Positions 35,976-50,335 of a stretch of 64,000 nt of DNA are shown one piece after another. The DNA comes from Paramacrobiotus metropolitanus (Eukaryota; Tardigrada; Eutardigrada; Parachela; Macrobiotidae). The notes under the pieces are model-generated. The model saw only the letters and a list, made by a program, of their open reading frames with translations, was not told the DNA's origin and did no database searches. A program made the position numbers and the translations under genes. The stretch spans positions 992,001 through 1,056,000 of the forward strand of contig NW_026570260.1 of NCBI RefSeq assembly GCF_019649055.1, given 5' to 3'. Numbering within the stretch: position 1 is the first letter of the stretch; the number at the start of each line of letters is the position of its first letter.

Positions 35976-36527
35976 TTAATTAGCCGCCTTGCTGTACACA
36001 GCCATGATTATCGCAAAAGCAATCCAAATCGAGAAGCCGCTGAGCTCTTGGGTGGCAGTGGCTCCGGAACCGAGTTTCGCTTGAAAAAGCTTAGAAGAGT
36101 CACTCGTCTTCTGCTTCAGGTCCATTGCAGCCTTTTTAGCAGCCTCCGGTGTATTACACAGATTGCCGCTGCAGAGTTGGGTACATTCATATTCAGACCT
36201 AATTACCTCTTCTTTTTCATTCGTAGTCTCTGCGTAGCCGCACGTTTTACTGTTTTCTGGACTATACTCGTGCTTGCCCCCACCACAAAACAGCGCATAT
36301 TCTACAGAAGCCGGATTGACGCCCACATGTACCTCCTGCACACAAAACGGTGTCGTTCCGTTGCAAGTCTCGGTGTTGACTGGACCGCTACAAGATCTTG
36401 AGAGTGGCTTGTCGGGTCCTTCTACTGCTGCAGCACACAAATAGCACTGAAGGCCGGATACAAAAGTCATCTGAGTGATTACCACCGCCAGAACGTAGCC
36501 AATTACCGCCAGTTTGGCCATCGCCAC
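35976..36527 (-). CDS. Ly6/uPAR-like secreted protein 6
   Basis: Single exon, 183 residues. Signal peptide (LAVIGYVLAVVITQMTFV), LU opening LQCYLCAAAVEGPDKPLSRS, FCVQEVHVGVNPAS, closing YECTQLCSGNLCNTPEAAKK, and a strongly hydrophobic C-terminus (FSIWIAFAIIMAVY) typical of a GPI signal. It pairs with the gene at 37482 through the CYxCxxxVEG opening and the CxxxCxxxLCN closing block. Confidence 0.8.
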   Translation of the reverse strand: MAMAKLAVIGYVLAVVITQMTFVSGLQCYLCAAAVEGPDKPLSRSCSGPVNTETCNGTTPFCVQEVHVGVNPASVEYALFCGGGKHEYSPENSKTCGYAETTNEKEEVIRSEYECTQLCSGNLCNTPEAAKKAAMDLKQKTSDSSKLFQAKLGSGATATQELSGFSIWIAFAIIMAVYSKAAN

Positions 36528-37481
36528 TGATTAAGGAATACTGCTTTTCACGCAAATTATTACGGATAAGTAGGGAGTAACGCAAGTGAAAAAAGCCTTT
36601 TAATTTAGCAGATAATATAGGAAAACACGGTTCCTTTCAATCGTGTTCCGATAAATCGAAAATTTGACGCACTAAGCAGACAGCAAAGGTATCTTGGTGA
36701 CAAAGTAGTACAACAAAGATTTTTTACTCCTTCTTGCAAGTTGACGATTGTGTTGGAGCAGAGGAGGTTACTTAATTTGAATACAGTACTGTACGAGTTT
36801 GAATTTTTGGTGATGTAAGAGTGTCTCGAGAATCCAGGTAATGTCCATGGTAACATGCTGTTAGTTTTATGTGCAGTTAACTGTTTTGTTGAGGAACACT
36901 GAAATTTTCCACGCTGTACGAGTAAGTACAAGTACAGCGTTTTACAGTTATTATATTTTTGTACTATCGATTGTGTCGTTCCAACAAAATTACATAGAAA
37001 GGTCGCTTTTGATAATGTCGTACTCGTGTAATGATCGCTCAGTGGGCGCAGCACACCCATTTGGTTGTTCTGCCGCAGCCTTTGCGGCATAATACTAGTA
37101 AAAGACTATTGCAAGTTGCAACGCATTGTGCGGCAAGATACGCTGCTGTAGCCTAAAAGGCAATTTTGCCGACCATACTGCGGCGAAGATGGCCACTTCG
37201 ATTAATTTAGTAGTTATTTGTGCTAAGGATTTTTGCTTTTTCGTAAACATGATCATTTTTTCTATACGATTTACTGGCTGTCTGGCTGAAAACAAGACTC
37301 TCCACAACAGCACCTGGTGGGTTTTCTGATACACCAAAAACAAAAACACTAACGAAAATTAGAAAAAAGGCAGTACTTCACGACGTTCTACACAAGATCA
37401 AACTACGACCATAACTTGGTGACTGTCTACTTGTGCGAAAATTATATGACACAACTTGGTAATAGCAAGCCGCAGACGGTC
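36528..37481. other. Spacer in the Ly6-like cluster
   Basis: 954 bases between two related Ly6-like genes. Short open frames lack domain features. Confidence 0.4.
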
Positions 37482-38003
37482 TCACTGAAAGCCTCTTCTA
37501 ACGGCTAACAAAGAAATAACCCACAGTACACAATCCAAAATTATATGGCTTCGGCATGCTGAAGAACTGGACGCCATCCTTTCTTGCAATGCCGCCGCAC
37601 TGTCCCGGCCCTTGTCCGGCACATTGCACAAATCCGTGTTGTTGCAGAACGTTTTACAAATGTATGCACTAGAGACCAGATTACCCTTGGCGTCCCAGCG
37701 GTCCGTGCGCGTGCACTGTTTGCTGGCGTCCGGCGGTTCATAGCCGCAACTCTGGTATGCTATCGTCGTTTGATTGCTGGGTGCAACGTAGATCTCAATC
37801 TTCTGCTCACAAAAACTGTCTGGTTTGGGACATATCATGCTATTTCCGGCACTGGAACATTGCGGTCCGTACATTGCCTTATTGGGTTGAGCGCGGCCTT
37901 CCACCACGTCCTGACAAAAGTAGCATTTGATACTGCAAACTCCGCCCAAATGGCTGCTAATCGCAAGTACAACCGATACGGCCAACAAGCTCCGATCTTG
38001 CAT
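37482..38003 (-). CDS. Ly6/uPAR-like secreted protein 7 (sixth complete locus plus split-exon gene 2)
   Basis: Single exon, 173 residues. Signal peptide (LLAVSVVLAISSHLGGV), LU opening IKCYFCQDVVEGRAQPNKAM, FCEQKIEIYVAP, closing YICKTFCNNTDLCNVPDKGR, and hydrophobic tail (HIILDCVLWVISLLAV). Paralogue of the gene at 35976. It marks the right edge of the cluster, since the next gene belongs to another family. The full cluster is 27177, 28251, 32394, 34136, 34847, 35976 and 37482: seven loci counting gene 2. Confidence 0.8.
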   Translation of the reverse strand: MQDRSLLAVSVVLAISSHLGGVCSIKCYFCQDVVEGRAQPNKAMYGPQCSSAGNSMICPKPDSFCEQKIEIYVAPSNQTTIAYQSCGYEPPDASKQCTRTDRWDAKGNLVSSAYICKTFCNNTDLCNVPDKGRDSAAALQERMASSSSACRSHIILDCVLWVISLLAVRRGFQ

Positions 38004-38697
38004 GATCGTTTAAAGAAGACACAGCAGTTTGAAGACGAAGAACTATCAATAAGTATCACAATTTATAGTGACGAATACTATGGATCGCAGATGCGTTAAA
38101 CCCTGACCACTACCGAAATGCAGATATTCGCACCGTTATTTTTACTCTCGGAAAACGTCATCTACATAGGTAAACTGTTTTGTATACTATAACCAAATAA
38201 AGCGGAAGCTTCGGTGTCATCGTTGTTATCGATTTACTATTTGACAGAGGCAATAGTCATATTATAATATTAAATTTTTATGTCGATTGAATCAAATTCA
38301 ACAATTTTATGTGGTAATACAGACTTGTTGTAGAGTTTTTAAGCCTTTAATGCACACCATCGTTTCCTTTGCCAGTAAAACCAGCTACAGCGGCAAATTA
38401 GCAATCTCCCTGCGTAGCTGCTGTGCTCATATTCGCGTCTCATGGTAATAACGATCTTCCTTTTAACTGAATCGTTTGAAAGAATGTTTGTGAATTTCAG
38501 GGTAAATTAAAAAGCGCCACAATCACACAGCCATACGGATCTAATTGTACAGATAAGCTGAAACTGCAAGTCCGACCGACCCATTACACCGTTTTACACG
38601 GCCAAGTTGGGCAAACCACCGCAAAAATTCAACCAAGTAGTGCAGTACAACAACGGACCTGCGTTATTTACACGAGCGAGCCAGCATTATAATGTTC
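38004..38697. other. Intergenic, no gene seen
   Basis: AT-rich spacer between Ly6-like gene 7 and the ARL6IP1-like gene, both on the minus strand. No motif that I can support. Confidence 0.4.
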
Positions 38698-39496
38698 CTA
38701 TTGGGCAGCGGGTTTGACCTGCGCGCTGACAGCGGAGCTCCTCCAAAAACACTGAAAGAACCTCTGCATCTTAACATGATAATTATTCAAAAGAAATCCA
38801 GGTAATAACAATGTCATGGTACTGCCAATAAACAGGCTGACAAAATCGCCCAGACTGTTGAACAGTATGGCGGCAAAAAGAAGCAGTACACAGATTCCGG
38901 TGGCGAAGAACTGTGGGAAGGCCTCCCGCGTTCGTTTCAAACTGGCGCAGATCAGTCCAAGTTTTGCTTTGGCATCTACCAGCGCTGCACAAAAAGCATC
39001 AAACTCTGAATTTTTTCGCTCATCCCTGTAAGCACAACAATACTCCTGAATTAAACCAGAGTATATTTAGCGCCAAAACCAGTTAGGCTGACCTAGTTTT
39101 GAAGGGCCCCAGCATCGACCTATACACAATAGGAATCAGTAATTCCCCTAGAGCCACACCCATTCCCATCAAACAACCAAGCGAGATTGCCGACATTCGC
39201 AAGAACCGAAAGGTCATGAAAGCTGCCACGTTAAAACTCAAGATCAGCAAGGGATGCCAGGTGTGTGTCCACCGGACCACTGGGATAATCGTGCAAATAA
39301 GGGGCTGCCAGTTGAAGAGGAAATTCTTCACGTCAGATAACTGCTGTTGGTGTAGCTTGATCAGCCGTTCCTGCTCCTTCTCGGGAGTGTTGGGAACAGG
39401 CGGCAGGGGGCGTCGACTGAGAGGTAGCGGGACCGGCGGACGAAGGTTCGGTTCCTTGGAAGTGGCTAAAAGATCATACTCGTTATCCAGCAGCAT
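38698..39496 (-). CDS. ARL6IP1: ARL6IP1-like ER membrane-shaping protein
   Basis: Two exons in phase: 39496-39093 and 39025-38698. A Pro-rich N-terminus is followed by paired hydrophobic hairpins typical of a reticulon-homology domain: LLILSFNVAAFMTFRFL plus AISLGCLMGMGVALGELLIP, a helical linker (EFDAFCAALVDAKAKLGLIC), then ATGICVLLLFAAILFNSLGD plus LFIGSTMTLLLPGFLL. The order, the RWxxxWHPL lead-in and the LLLPG near the end match ARL6IP1, which shapes ER tubules. The N-terminal Pro-rich extension is longer than in vertebrate forms. Confidence 0.7.
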
Positions 39497-39808
39497 TGTT
39501 ACGTCGTTGAAGAAATAGTTACAGCATTTGTACGCAACGTAGAAAACTGGTCACGCTTTCAAATATATTAATTCAAACTCGGAGACTTCTTCGTCGTGCT
39601 GGTTTTCGCCTGCACTGGGTTGATTAAGCAAAAGTTTATAAGAAAAACCCATGACGTCAACATGACGTCAACAAGACTGCATGCTATATGCGAACCGGCA
39701 GTTACCTTGACATCGCAGTAGTTACTCAGTCCGACTTCTGAAACTCAGATGCCTGTACTCTCCAGGACTTCCTTTTTTGGTTCTTGTTGATTTACGTTTG
39801 TCATATAC
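39497..39808. other. Divergent promoter region with tandem CREs
   Basis: 312 bases between the ARL6IP1-like (-) and DNAL4-like (+) start codons. It contains two CRE palindromes (see 39652-39670). Confidence 0.5.
39652..39670. promoter_or_regulatory. Two tandem CRE sites (TGACGTCA)
   Basis: TGACGTCA occurs at 39652-39659 and again at 39663-39670, one helical turn apart (11 bases). TGACGTCA is the consensus for CREB/ATF bZIP factors. The position in a short divergent promoter supports function, but binding is inference. Confidence 0.6.
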
Positions 39809-41467
39809 ATGGCGGACAAAGGCGATGAAGGTTCAGCTAAAACGGAAGGCGGAGCCGGCGGCGAAGAGGTGGTGGAGGAGCAGAAGGAAGAAGAGGGACC
39901 GCCGATTTATCCGCTTGTTGTGGTTCGTTGATCAGTAAGGGCAATCCACACCTCACCGTCACTGTTCACTGTGTCAGATTTACTAATACTTCAACATTTC
40001 CCAGCAGCCGCTCTATTTCAAGTTTCAGTGTGCAGCTAGAACAACCGCCTACCCACGCAAAGCGGGCTCCGTGGGCACTGGGCAGCACTTTCTCATGAAC
40101 TTACCCATCGGGGCGCATCAACGTGTCTTGCTTTCTGACCAGGGAACATTTTCCGCCTCCAAATTCAAAAAATTCTCATGTTTTGTAAAATGGTAGTGTA
40201 CTATTGTAGTATGCTTAAAAAAATATTTTTAGCTGCCATCGTCAAGGGGGCGTGGCCAGACAACAATTAAAAGTTTGCATACTATCATATGCTGTGTAAT
40301 GCAGTGCAGTACAAGTTATTCGTTATTATTATGTTAACTTTTTCCTGCAGCAGCGTGGACTTTTGCAGCTGTCCGCTGTCGTGAAATGATGTAAGTAAAA
40401 GAGGCCCACTTGCGTCGGCTCGGGCCATTGCTGCCCGTGTGCACATTTTCAAAAATTGCAAAAGTCCACGGTGCTGCAGGAAAAAGTTAACATAATATAA
40501 TTACGAATAACTTGTACTGCACTGCATTACACAGTATAATATGATAGTATGCAAACTTTAAATTGTGGCCTTGACGATGAGCTATATAAATAACAATAGT
40601 ACACTACCATTTTACAAAACATGAGAATTTTATGAATTTGGAGGCGGAAAATGTTCCCTGGTGAGAAATGAGCGGTTGTTGAGAAATGTCGAAGTAGTAA
40701 AAAATCTGCAGTGTAATTTCACGGGATTATTTTTGCAGCAATGTGATGTAAGTCCAGAGTGGGCAGAAGACATCGTCGATAAGGTTAACAATTATTACGA
40801 AAAATACGGATCCAACTTCGAGGTACTGCCAGCACTTCTTCAGAAGATACGATACGTACTTTCGTATTTAAAAATTTTATCGATCCACTACTAGCAGCAA
40901 AATTTACCGACCGTACAGTAACTAGTAATTTGTATTGAAACTTGTGTGCACGCTGGTGCATCATTGTACAAAGTATGTACAATGCTGCACCAGCGTGCAC
41001 AAGTATGTACATTGTTATAGTTTAATGGTGTTTTCTGTATTGTATGCACAATTGATCGGTGAGACACAATTAAAGATTATTAAAGTATGTTATAGCTCAA
41101 ATGTGCTGTTTATATCAGCTTTAGTGCTTTACGTATGAGTGACCGACCATTCGGTCGTGACTGCCACCGTGTGTCATTGTCATACTATGCACACTGCAGA
41201 GTCGTTATTAAATTTGTATGCAGGCTTGTGCCAAAATGATTAAGAGCTACATGGACGACAAGTATGCTGTGGAGGGCAAGTGGCATGTCGTCATCGGCGA
41301 CAGCTTCGCTTTGGATGTCTTTTGCAATAAGGTTACAGCTCGTTATGTTCCATGCCTTCTCTGTAACAAAATAATAACGTCAATTTTAAAGTAGTTTATT
41401 TCAGGGTTCGCTCATTTATATGCTAGTTGCCGGTACGACTGCCGTAATACTCTGGAAATGTCCATAA
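39809..41467 (+). CDS. DNAL4: Dynein axonemal light chain 4-like
   Basis: Four exons in phase: 39809-39922, 40739-40822, 41224-41331 and 41405-41467, giving 122 residues. An acidic N-terminus ending IYPLVV precedes the LC8-fold domain: EWAEDIVDKVNNYYEKYG, ACAKMIKSYMDDKYAVEGKW, HVVIGDSFALDVFCNKGSLI, and the terminal TTAVILWKCP. AKMIK, WHVVIG and the closing WKC favour DNAL4 over cytoplasmic DYNLL, which ends in LFKSG. It belongs to axonemal outer-arm dynein. The acidic leader is longer than in vertebrates. Intron 1 carries a fold-back element. Confidence 0.88.
40132..40668. mobile_element. Fold-back element in DNAL4-like intron 1
   Basis: Left arm (about 40139-40375) and right arm (about 40440-40665) are inverted copies. 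The left begins ACCAGGGAACATTTTCCGCC and the right ends GGCGGAAAATGTTCCCTGGT. The arms pair with scattered mismatches down to a short loop of about 60 bases. No open frame. The structure fits a fold-back MITE. It sits wholly inside the intron. Confidence 0.75.
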
Positions 41468-41884
41468 TCAATCTGATATGTCTGGCTGGAAATACTTTGA
41501 AAAAACAACACTAGTATATATTTTTTTGTAAATTGATCTAGCACGTGCAGAACGCACTTGGTCTGGTCACCTATCGCTCACAGTCCGCCAGTTAATCTTG
41601 TTTACCGAAAACAACAAAAGCCTATCAAAAAGCGTTTGCAAAACTATTTGCCTAGTCCGAATATGATCATCGTTTGCAGTCAACGCAATACAAAGCCTTT
41701 TCTTCTGCGGAGATCACATATGTACGAGCCTTTCGCACTGATAATGCCGTGTCACTGATAAAGCGCTTTAAGGCGATAAGCGACGGAAACTGTAGTATAA
41801 ATGTGCTGCGATCTGTAGCCTAAGCGCGTTAGTGGGCGGTTTTTCCAGGTTGTTGTATTAAATTTCCCGATTTATTTTCTCACT
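41468..41884. other. Intergenic
   Basis: Spacer between two plus-strand genes, presumably holding the promoter of the aspartic protease. Nothing further recognised. Confidence 0.4.
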
Positions 41885-45605
<3,721 letters not shown>

Positions 45606-46940
45606 TCGTTTCATTTCTGATTGAGAACTGAACATTGCCGTGGAAGTATTTTATATTGCATTACTGTAACGTGCAATAATAGCAGCTTCTACCAGAATCA
45701 ATGAGATTAACGATGCAGTAAGGAAATCAGTTGTCGAACAAGTGCAAACGACAATTAAATAAAGTAAAGGAAAAAAACAAATAAACATGGTATTCGTCCT
45801 TGTGCGATGCATGTCGTTTTGTTGTTGTGCAGAATGCATTCATGAAAGTGATGCAACCAGTAAATTTATTTCGACAAAACAGATGATTGTATGCGACCAT
45901 GCATCATGATGCATGCACTGCATAGCGTTAAAAACCACCAAAAAAATTACAACTACATAAAAGCTAAAAACAAAATTCAGAAAGTTCAAGCCAAAAGGCG
46001 TTAAGCAAAAAAAATCCCAACTTAACAATTTTTTAACGATTTTTCCATTTAACATGGGTACCGTTAACGCTTTTCGTGCTTAAAACGATGTAACTAATTT
46101 TTTTGGTGTTTTTTGTGTATTAATGGGCAATGCGGTTCCTGCAAGAATAATATTTAATTAGGTTTGTTTAACGTGTGTGTTGACCGCTCAGTTTTAACGG
46201 CATCCTGGCACACGAAGTACTGGTCTGTCATTCAAGAATTCTTAGCCGATCACTGGAATTCAGTTCAGGAAGTCGGTTAGACTTTTGAGATTTGTCGCCT
46301 TCTATGCCTTGCTTAGATTCAACGCGTTTTTTTCCTTACATATGTTTTGCTGTTCGGAACAGCAAAACAGTCTTCACTCAAGTCGTTGTACGCACTGTAC
46401 AGGTACTGGCAGAGTAGCCAGTTGTACTCTATCTACAGAAAACCTATTTCACAGGTACTGCTGCGCCGTTAGCCACACGGCGATATTTAATCGGATAGAT
46501 TTCATTGTCAATATGCAGTTATTCTGGAATACCGCGTTAATCACGGGACATCAGATTACCACACGATACACAAATATTCGAGAAATGATTGCCGGTTTTA
46601 AATAGGTAAGCTGATCCGTCGCCCATAACAGTTACTATGTAAATCGCTCTTTGAAATCGTGAACTGCTGTAATATTCATCCCATTGACTGCATGCCAGAT
46701 TATGCACTGTCGAAGTGGCAGTAATTATGTGCCCTTACCCCCATTTTAGCTTCCGTCGGTAGTCCGCGGAGAATTGCTCTTCGCCTATCCTTCTTTGTGT
46801 AAAAGTTTATCGGCACTTTCATTGTGTTAAGAATCGAGCCGTAACAAATGTTCAGTGCAAAGATTGTTTAGCGCAAATGTCGGACATTCTTGAGGCACTT
46901 ATAATAATTCCCCTAGCGCCAGCGGAAGCTTATAACTGGG
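45606..46940. other. Intergenic, no gene seen
   Basis: Spacer between the protease and the GPCR, both plus strand. It includes the protease polyadenylation signal at 45758-45763. The rest is AT-rich with no supported feature. Confidence 0.5.
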
Positions 46941-48044
46941 ATGAATAAAGCGATTCCCATGCCCCATAACCATTCCTTTCCCATCTTCTCGGAACAACAT
47001 GATAATGACTTCAACACCACCTACACAGCCAACACCAGTGTGCAGACCACCGACCACCCTCATTATACGCACTTCGTGTACATCTGGTCAGTATTATTCA
47101 GCCTGATCCTTCTATCGAATGGCAGTCTGTTATACCTTCTCATAACCAGACGCCACTTGATAACATCCTTCACCATCTATCTCTTTTCCATCCTCGTTGC
47201 CAATGTCCTGTGCTGGTGCGTGTGCATGTTGCCTTTGGAGATGGTTTATCTCGTGTCGGACAACTGGTGGATGGGTGAGACCGCCTGTGACCTTTATTTA
47301 TACGGCAACTGGCTCCTGCCCGGCGTGATCACATCTTCACACGCGTTAATCTCCATCACGCGCATCTGGGCGGTCATCCGGCCCCACTCCTATCGCAACG
47401 TTCATACACCACGTCTGGCAATGGCATTATGCGCCGGTGTATGGATATCCGTTCATTTATTCTGTTTACCGTTGTTAGTAATGGACCGGTCGTTTTTTCG
47501 GCAACCGACCTCCGGCTGTCGACTAAACCTTACCGCCCAACTCTGGAGCGAAGCCTACCTGACGGTAATCTTCTACGTGGCTGATGCGATCATTTTGCTG
47601 TCTTTCCCCTTGATAACCTACAAAACCATCCAGAATAGTCAGCAGCATGCTAAATTGGTATCACCCGAGGGCGGGAAGGCGCCGCTGCACTACCGATCCA
47701 AATCGTTGGTGGCTCTGACGGCGATGAGCGTCAGTATCGCGGTGATATGGGCCCCCAATCACGTGGTGAGCATTGTGACGAAGTACCACCGGGCGGAACT
47801 GCCGGATGCGGTATGGCAGCTACTGTGGGTAGTGTATCCGCTGCAGGCGGTCGTCGATCCGGTGCTCTTCGCCTTGTGCCTGGCCAGTATCCGGTGTGAG
47901 GTCAAACGATTAGTTGTAAAGACGAAGGCAGCGATTTATGATCATGTTAAAAGTGTGCAGATGCGGACTACAACAAGGGTCAGTACGGAGATATACAGTG
48001 TCTCTCATCAACAGAAGCGTTTTCAGGTTGATTACAGTATGTGA
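46941..48044 (+). CDS. Intronless rhodopsin-like (class A) GPCR
   Basis: Single exon, 367 residues, seven hydrophobic segments. N-glycosylation sites lie near the N-terminus (NHS, NTT, NTS). TM1 has SNGSLLYLL, the position of the GN motif. TM3 ends ALISITRIWAVIRPHSYR, so the usual D/E-R-Y is T-R-I. TM6 is IAVIWAPNHVVSI, in place of CWxP. TM7 is VVDPVLFALCLASIRCEVKR, a D-P-x-x-F form of NPxxY. The conserved Cys before TM3 (GETACDLYLYG) and in ECL2 (SGCRLNL) are present. Likely an orphan peptide or amine-type receptor. Ligand cannot be inferred. Confidence 0.88.
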   Translation: MNKAIPMPHNHSFPIFSEQHDNDFNTTYTANTSVQTTDHPHYTHFVYIWSVLFSLILLSNGSLLYLLITRRHLITSFTIYLFSILVANVLCWCVCMLPLEMVYLVSDNWWMGETACDLYLYGNWLLPGVITSSHALISITRIWAVIRPHSYRNVHTPRLAMALCAGVWISVHLFCLPLLVMDRSFFRQPTSGCRLNLTAQLWSEAYLTVIFYVADAIILLSFPLITYKTIQNSQQHAKLVSPEGGKAPLHYRSKSLVALTAMSVSIAVIWAPNHVVSIVTKYHRAELPDAVWQLLWVVYPLQAVVDPVLFALCLASIRCEVKRLVVKTKAAIYDHVKSVQMRTTTRVSTEIYSVSHQQKRFQVDYSM

Positions 48045-48765
48045 TCAAAATTTATTTGCCATACGCATTATGCAAAAAACCAATTAGTACTTTCTATAGT
48101 GTAGAAGGACTAGTAAGTAACCGAAAATTTGTTGGTGTCATCACTTCATCACTGTCGCATACAGAACGCACTGCCACACTGTTGGAAAGTACTTGAAAAG
48201 GCTACACAATCACCCCGAAATTTCATCCAGTTTTTCTGCTCCTTCCATGGGCAGTGATGGGCTCAAACACACGGGTCGCGTTCTTTTGGATTTCATGTTG
48301 GTTACAAATTTGGTTAGGTTACAGATATAGTCCGTACATTTGGTTAGTACAGTATGTTGATATTTGGTTGATTTAATGCATAGAGCCTGTAGTTTATTTT
48401 AATTTTTAAGTACTGCACTGGTATGTGCACTGTGAATGCTAGCAGCTCTTGCAGACGTTAGAGGTTGACTTTTTTGTCGGTGGCTGTGTATTGTGCGCGG
48501 TCGGAAATGCTTTCAGCTGAGTTTATGCGTACTCAGAACCTGCTTTACAGAGTAACTGTATGTGCACTAGGCTGTGTCATAGTTTTTCGCTATTGAAAAT
48601 TATTTCTAACAAATTTTGTGAGTCAGCAACGGTCTTCGGTCTGTCCAGATTTGTTACTAGCTGTTATAATGAGAACTGTTGTCGTTACGTGGAGGGTGTT
48701 GAGTCTAACGGCAAGCAACCAGGTGCATGGGGTATGGACTTTACTTCCGGGCAACAAGTGGATAC
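48045..48765. other. Intergenic up to the LTR element
   Basis: Includes the short word CATCACTGTCGCATACAGAA (48147-48166), repeated at about 52841. No gene supported. Confidence 0.4.
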
Positions 48766-49200
48766 TGTAACGAGAGTAATCGAATGACCGCCTTGTTTAC
48801 AGTGTTGTTGGTTTTCCTTACTGTTCATTGGTTGTTGTTCTCACCGTGTAACTGAGTGATTCATCCTTCTTTTTCTCTACACTTTTACCGGGTAAATGTC
48901 TAAGAGAATGGAACACACTTTCATTAGAGAATCCTCTGAATGGATGCTTGCCACGCTTGTAACCCGCTTGTCCTGCTTGTACGCTTGTTAATTAAATGCC
49001 TGAAAACGACGTTGCTTTGTTTGACTCCTCGGGATGATGCACCCATCATCCCGCTCGTCATTGTCACTGTAAAACCACTTCCGATTCACTGCTGAGCTTA
49101 CGCCCGGCAGTGCCGACATTTCCATCAACAGCCGACAGAACATCGTGGTACGGTCAACACGCCAACCCACTAGAACGCCGGCACAACCGCCCGCGTTACA
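48766..49200 (+). repeat. Left LTR
   Basis: 435 bases, TG...CA ends. It lacks CCTAGCTTG, present in the right LTR near 50930. Confidence 0.88.
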
Positions 49201-49420
49201 TGGCGCTCCTGGGTTAAAACCAGCCCGGAAGCTTCACATCGCAACCATTCCCACCATCCCCACTCGCTCCACCGACTCTCCTTGTAGCCGGATCAAGGCA
49301 GCCAAGCGCCTGAATTGCCCGGCCCACAGAAGCACTCCAAAGAGGAGCGTTCGCCCATTCCATACCGGACCGGAAATCCCGTCCTACCTGCAGCATTACA
49401 AGATTCCACGACTGCAGTTA

Positions 49421-50290
49421 GCAATGGACACTGACGCAAATGCCCAGGCTGAACAAGCAGCATCAGAGCCAGCACGGCAAAGTACTTCTACTGACTCGTC
49501 GCACCCACATCATGAAGAAGCTACTGATAATGAACGAGACGTTCTTCAAATGGATGGCTATGACGACGGTAGTTTTGATGCGCCTGAAGACCATCACACG
49601 CCTTTACCAACCGACGAGCTCGCACATGAGCTGCACACAGTCGCTCCACCACCACGTCGTGTTGTGTTGGAAGACGAAGACGTCGCGCATACAGAAGATG
49701 ACACCGCGGACTACCACGGTCAATCCATGCAGTTCACTTCCGCCAACCGCAGTAAGCACCGTTTCCGTAATGGGCAACAGCAGCACGCACAGCGCCCTTC
49801 ACACAGTAATATTGTTCAGCGCCAGCCGCCGAACGCTGCCGCGTCGCACGCGCCATCCCGCCCCGCTAAAGGCACACCCGCCAGACCACCACCAGATAAT
49901 ATCCGGTATTTCTATACCGGCCCCCGTCAGCGCGCCGATGACCCACAGAGTCAATTTGACAATCCTTACATCGGACAGCACGTCAAAACGTCAGACTACA
50001 ATATACACATTAGAAATCTTAATCATGCCATTAGTACTGGTCAGTATGCTCGACCGCCTCGCACACAGGCCGAGCACAATATGCAAGTCGCTGAGCGCCG
50101 CCTCTTGGAAAGCACTTCCTCCTTTCTGACAAGTTTACGCGACAACGTTAATAATCTGAATGATAACAAGTACTGTTCGTTTCCTGTGCCCATGTGTACC
50201 GTCTTGAGCCCCCACTATTTCCAATCTTGGCGTTTTGACAAGTTCAGCAGATCACCGTGGATCAAATACCCTTCTGACGACAACACATGA
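49421..50290 (+). CDS. Gag-like ORF of the LTR element
   Basis: The frame is open from inside the left LTR to the stop at 50290. The ATG giving MDTDANAQAEQAASEPARQS (about 49424) is the first plausible start after the primer-binding site. Composition is Pro/His/Gln/Asp-rich. The C-terminal part (NIHIRNLNHAISTGQY, RRLLESTSSFLTSLRDNVNN) is helical. No zinc knuckle or protease motif. Position suggests gag, and there is no sequence proof. Confidence 0.45.
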   Translation, partial: AMDTDANAQAEQAASEPARQSTSTDSSHPHHEEATDNERDVLQMDGYDDGSFDAPEDHHTPLPTDELAHELHTVAPPPRRVVLEDEDVAHTEDDTADYHGQSMQFTSANRSKHRFRNGQQQHAQRPSHSNIVQRQPPNAAASHAPSRPAKGTPARPPPDNIRYFYTGPRQRADDPQSQFDNPYIGQHVKTSDYNIHIRNLNHAISTGQYARPPRTQAEHNMQVAERRLLESTSSFLTSLRDNVNNLNDNKYCSFPVPMCTVLSPHYFQSWRFDKFSRSPWIKYPSDDNT

Positions 50291-50335
50291 GCACGCAAAC
50301 TGAATGTACCCATTTGCAATCAAGTACTGCCATTT

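Noticed and set aside
27177-38003. Three-finger proteins as venom-type toxins
   Set aside because: Most have GPI-like tails and belong to a Ly6/uPAR-type cluster. No venom context is visible, so an endogenous membrane role is the simpler reading.
46941-48044. Horizontal transfer to explain the intronless GPCR
   Set aside because: It is a normal animal receptor fold with eukaryotic features. Retroposition or ancestral intron loss is enough.
49440-50129. Second long plus-strand frame inside the LTR element
   Set aside because: It overlaps the gag-like frame fully, and its composition is the shifted reading of that Pro/His-rich sequence.
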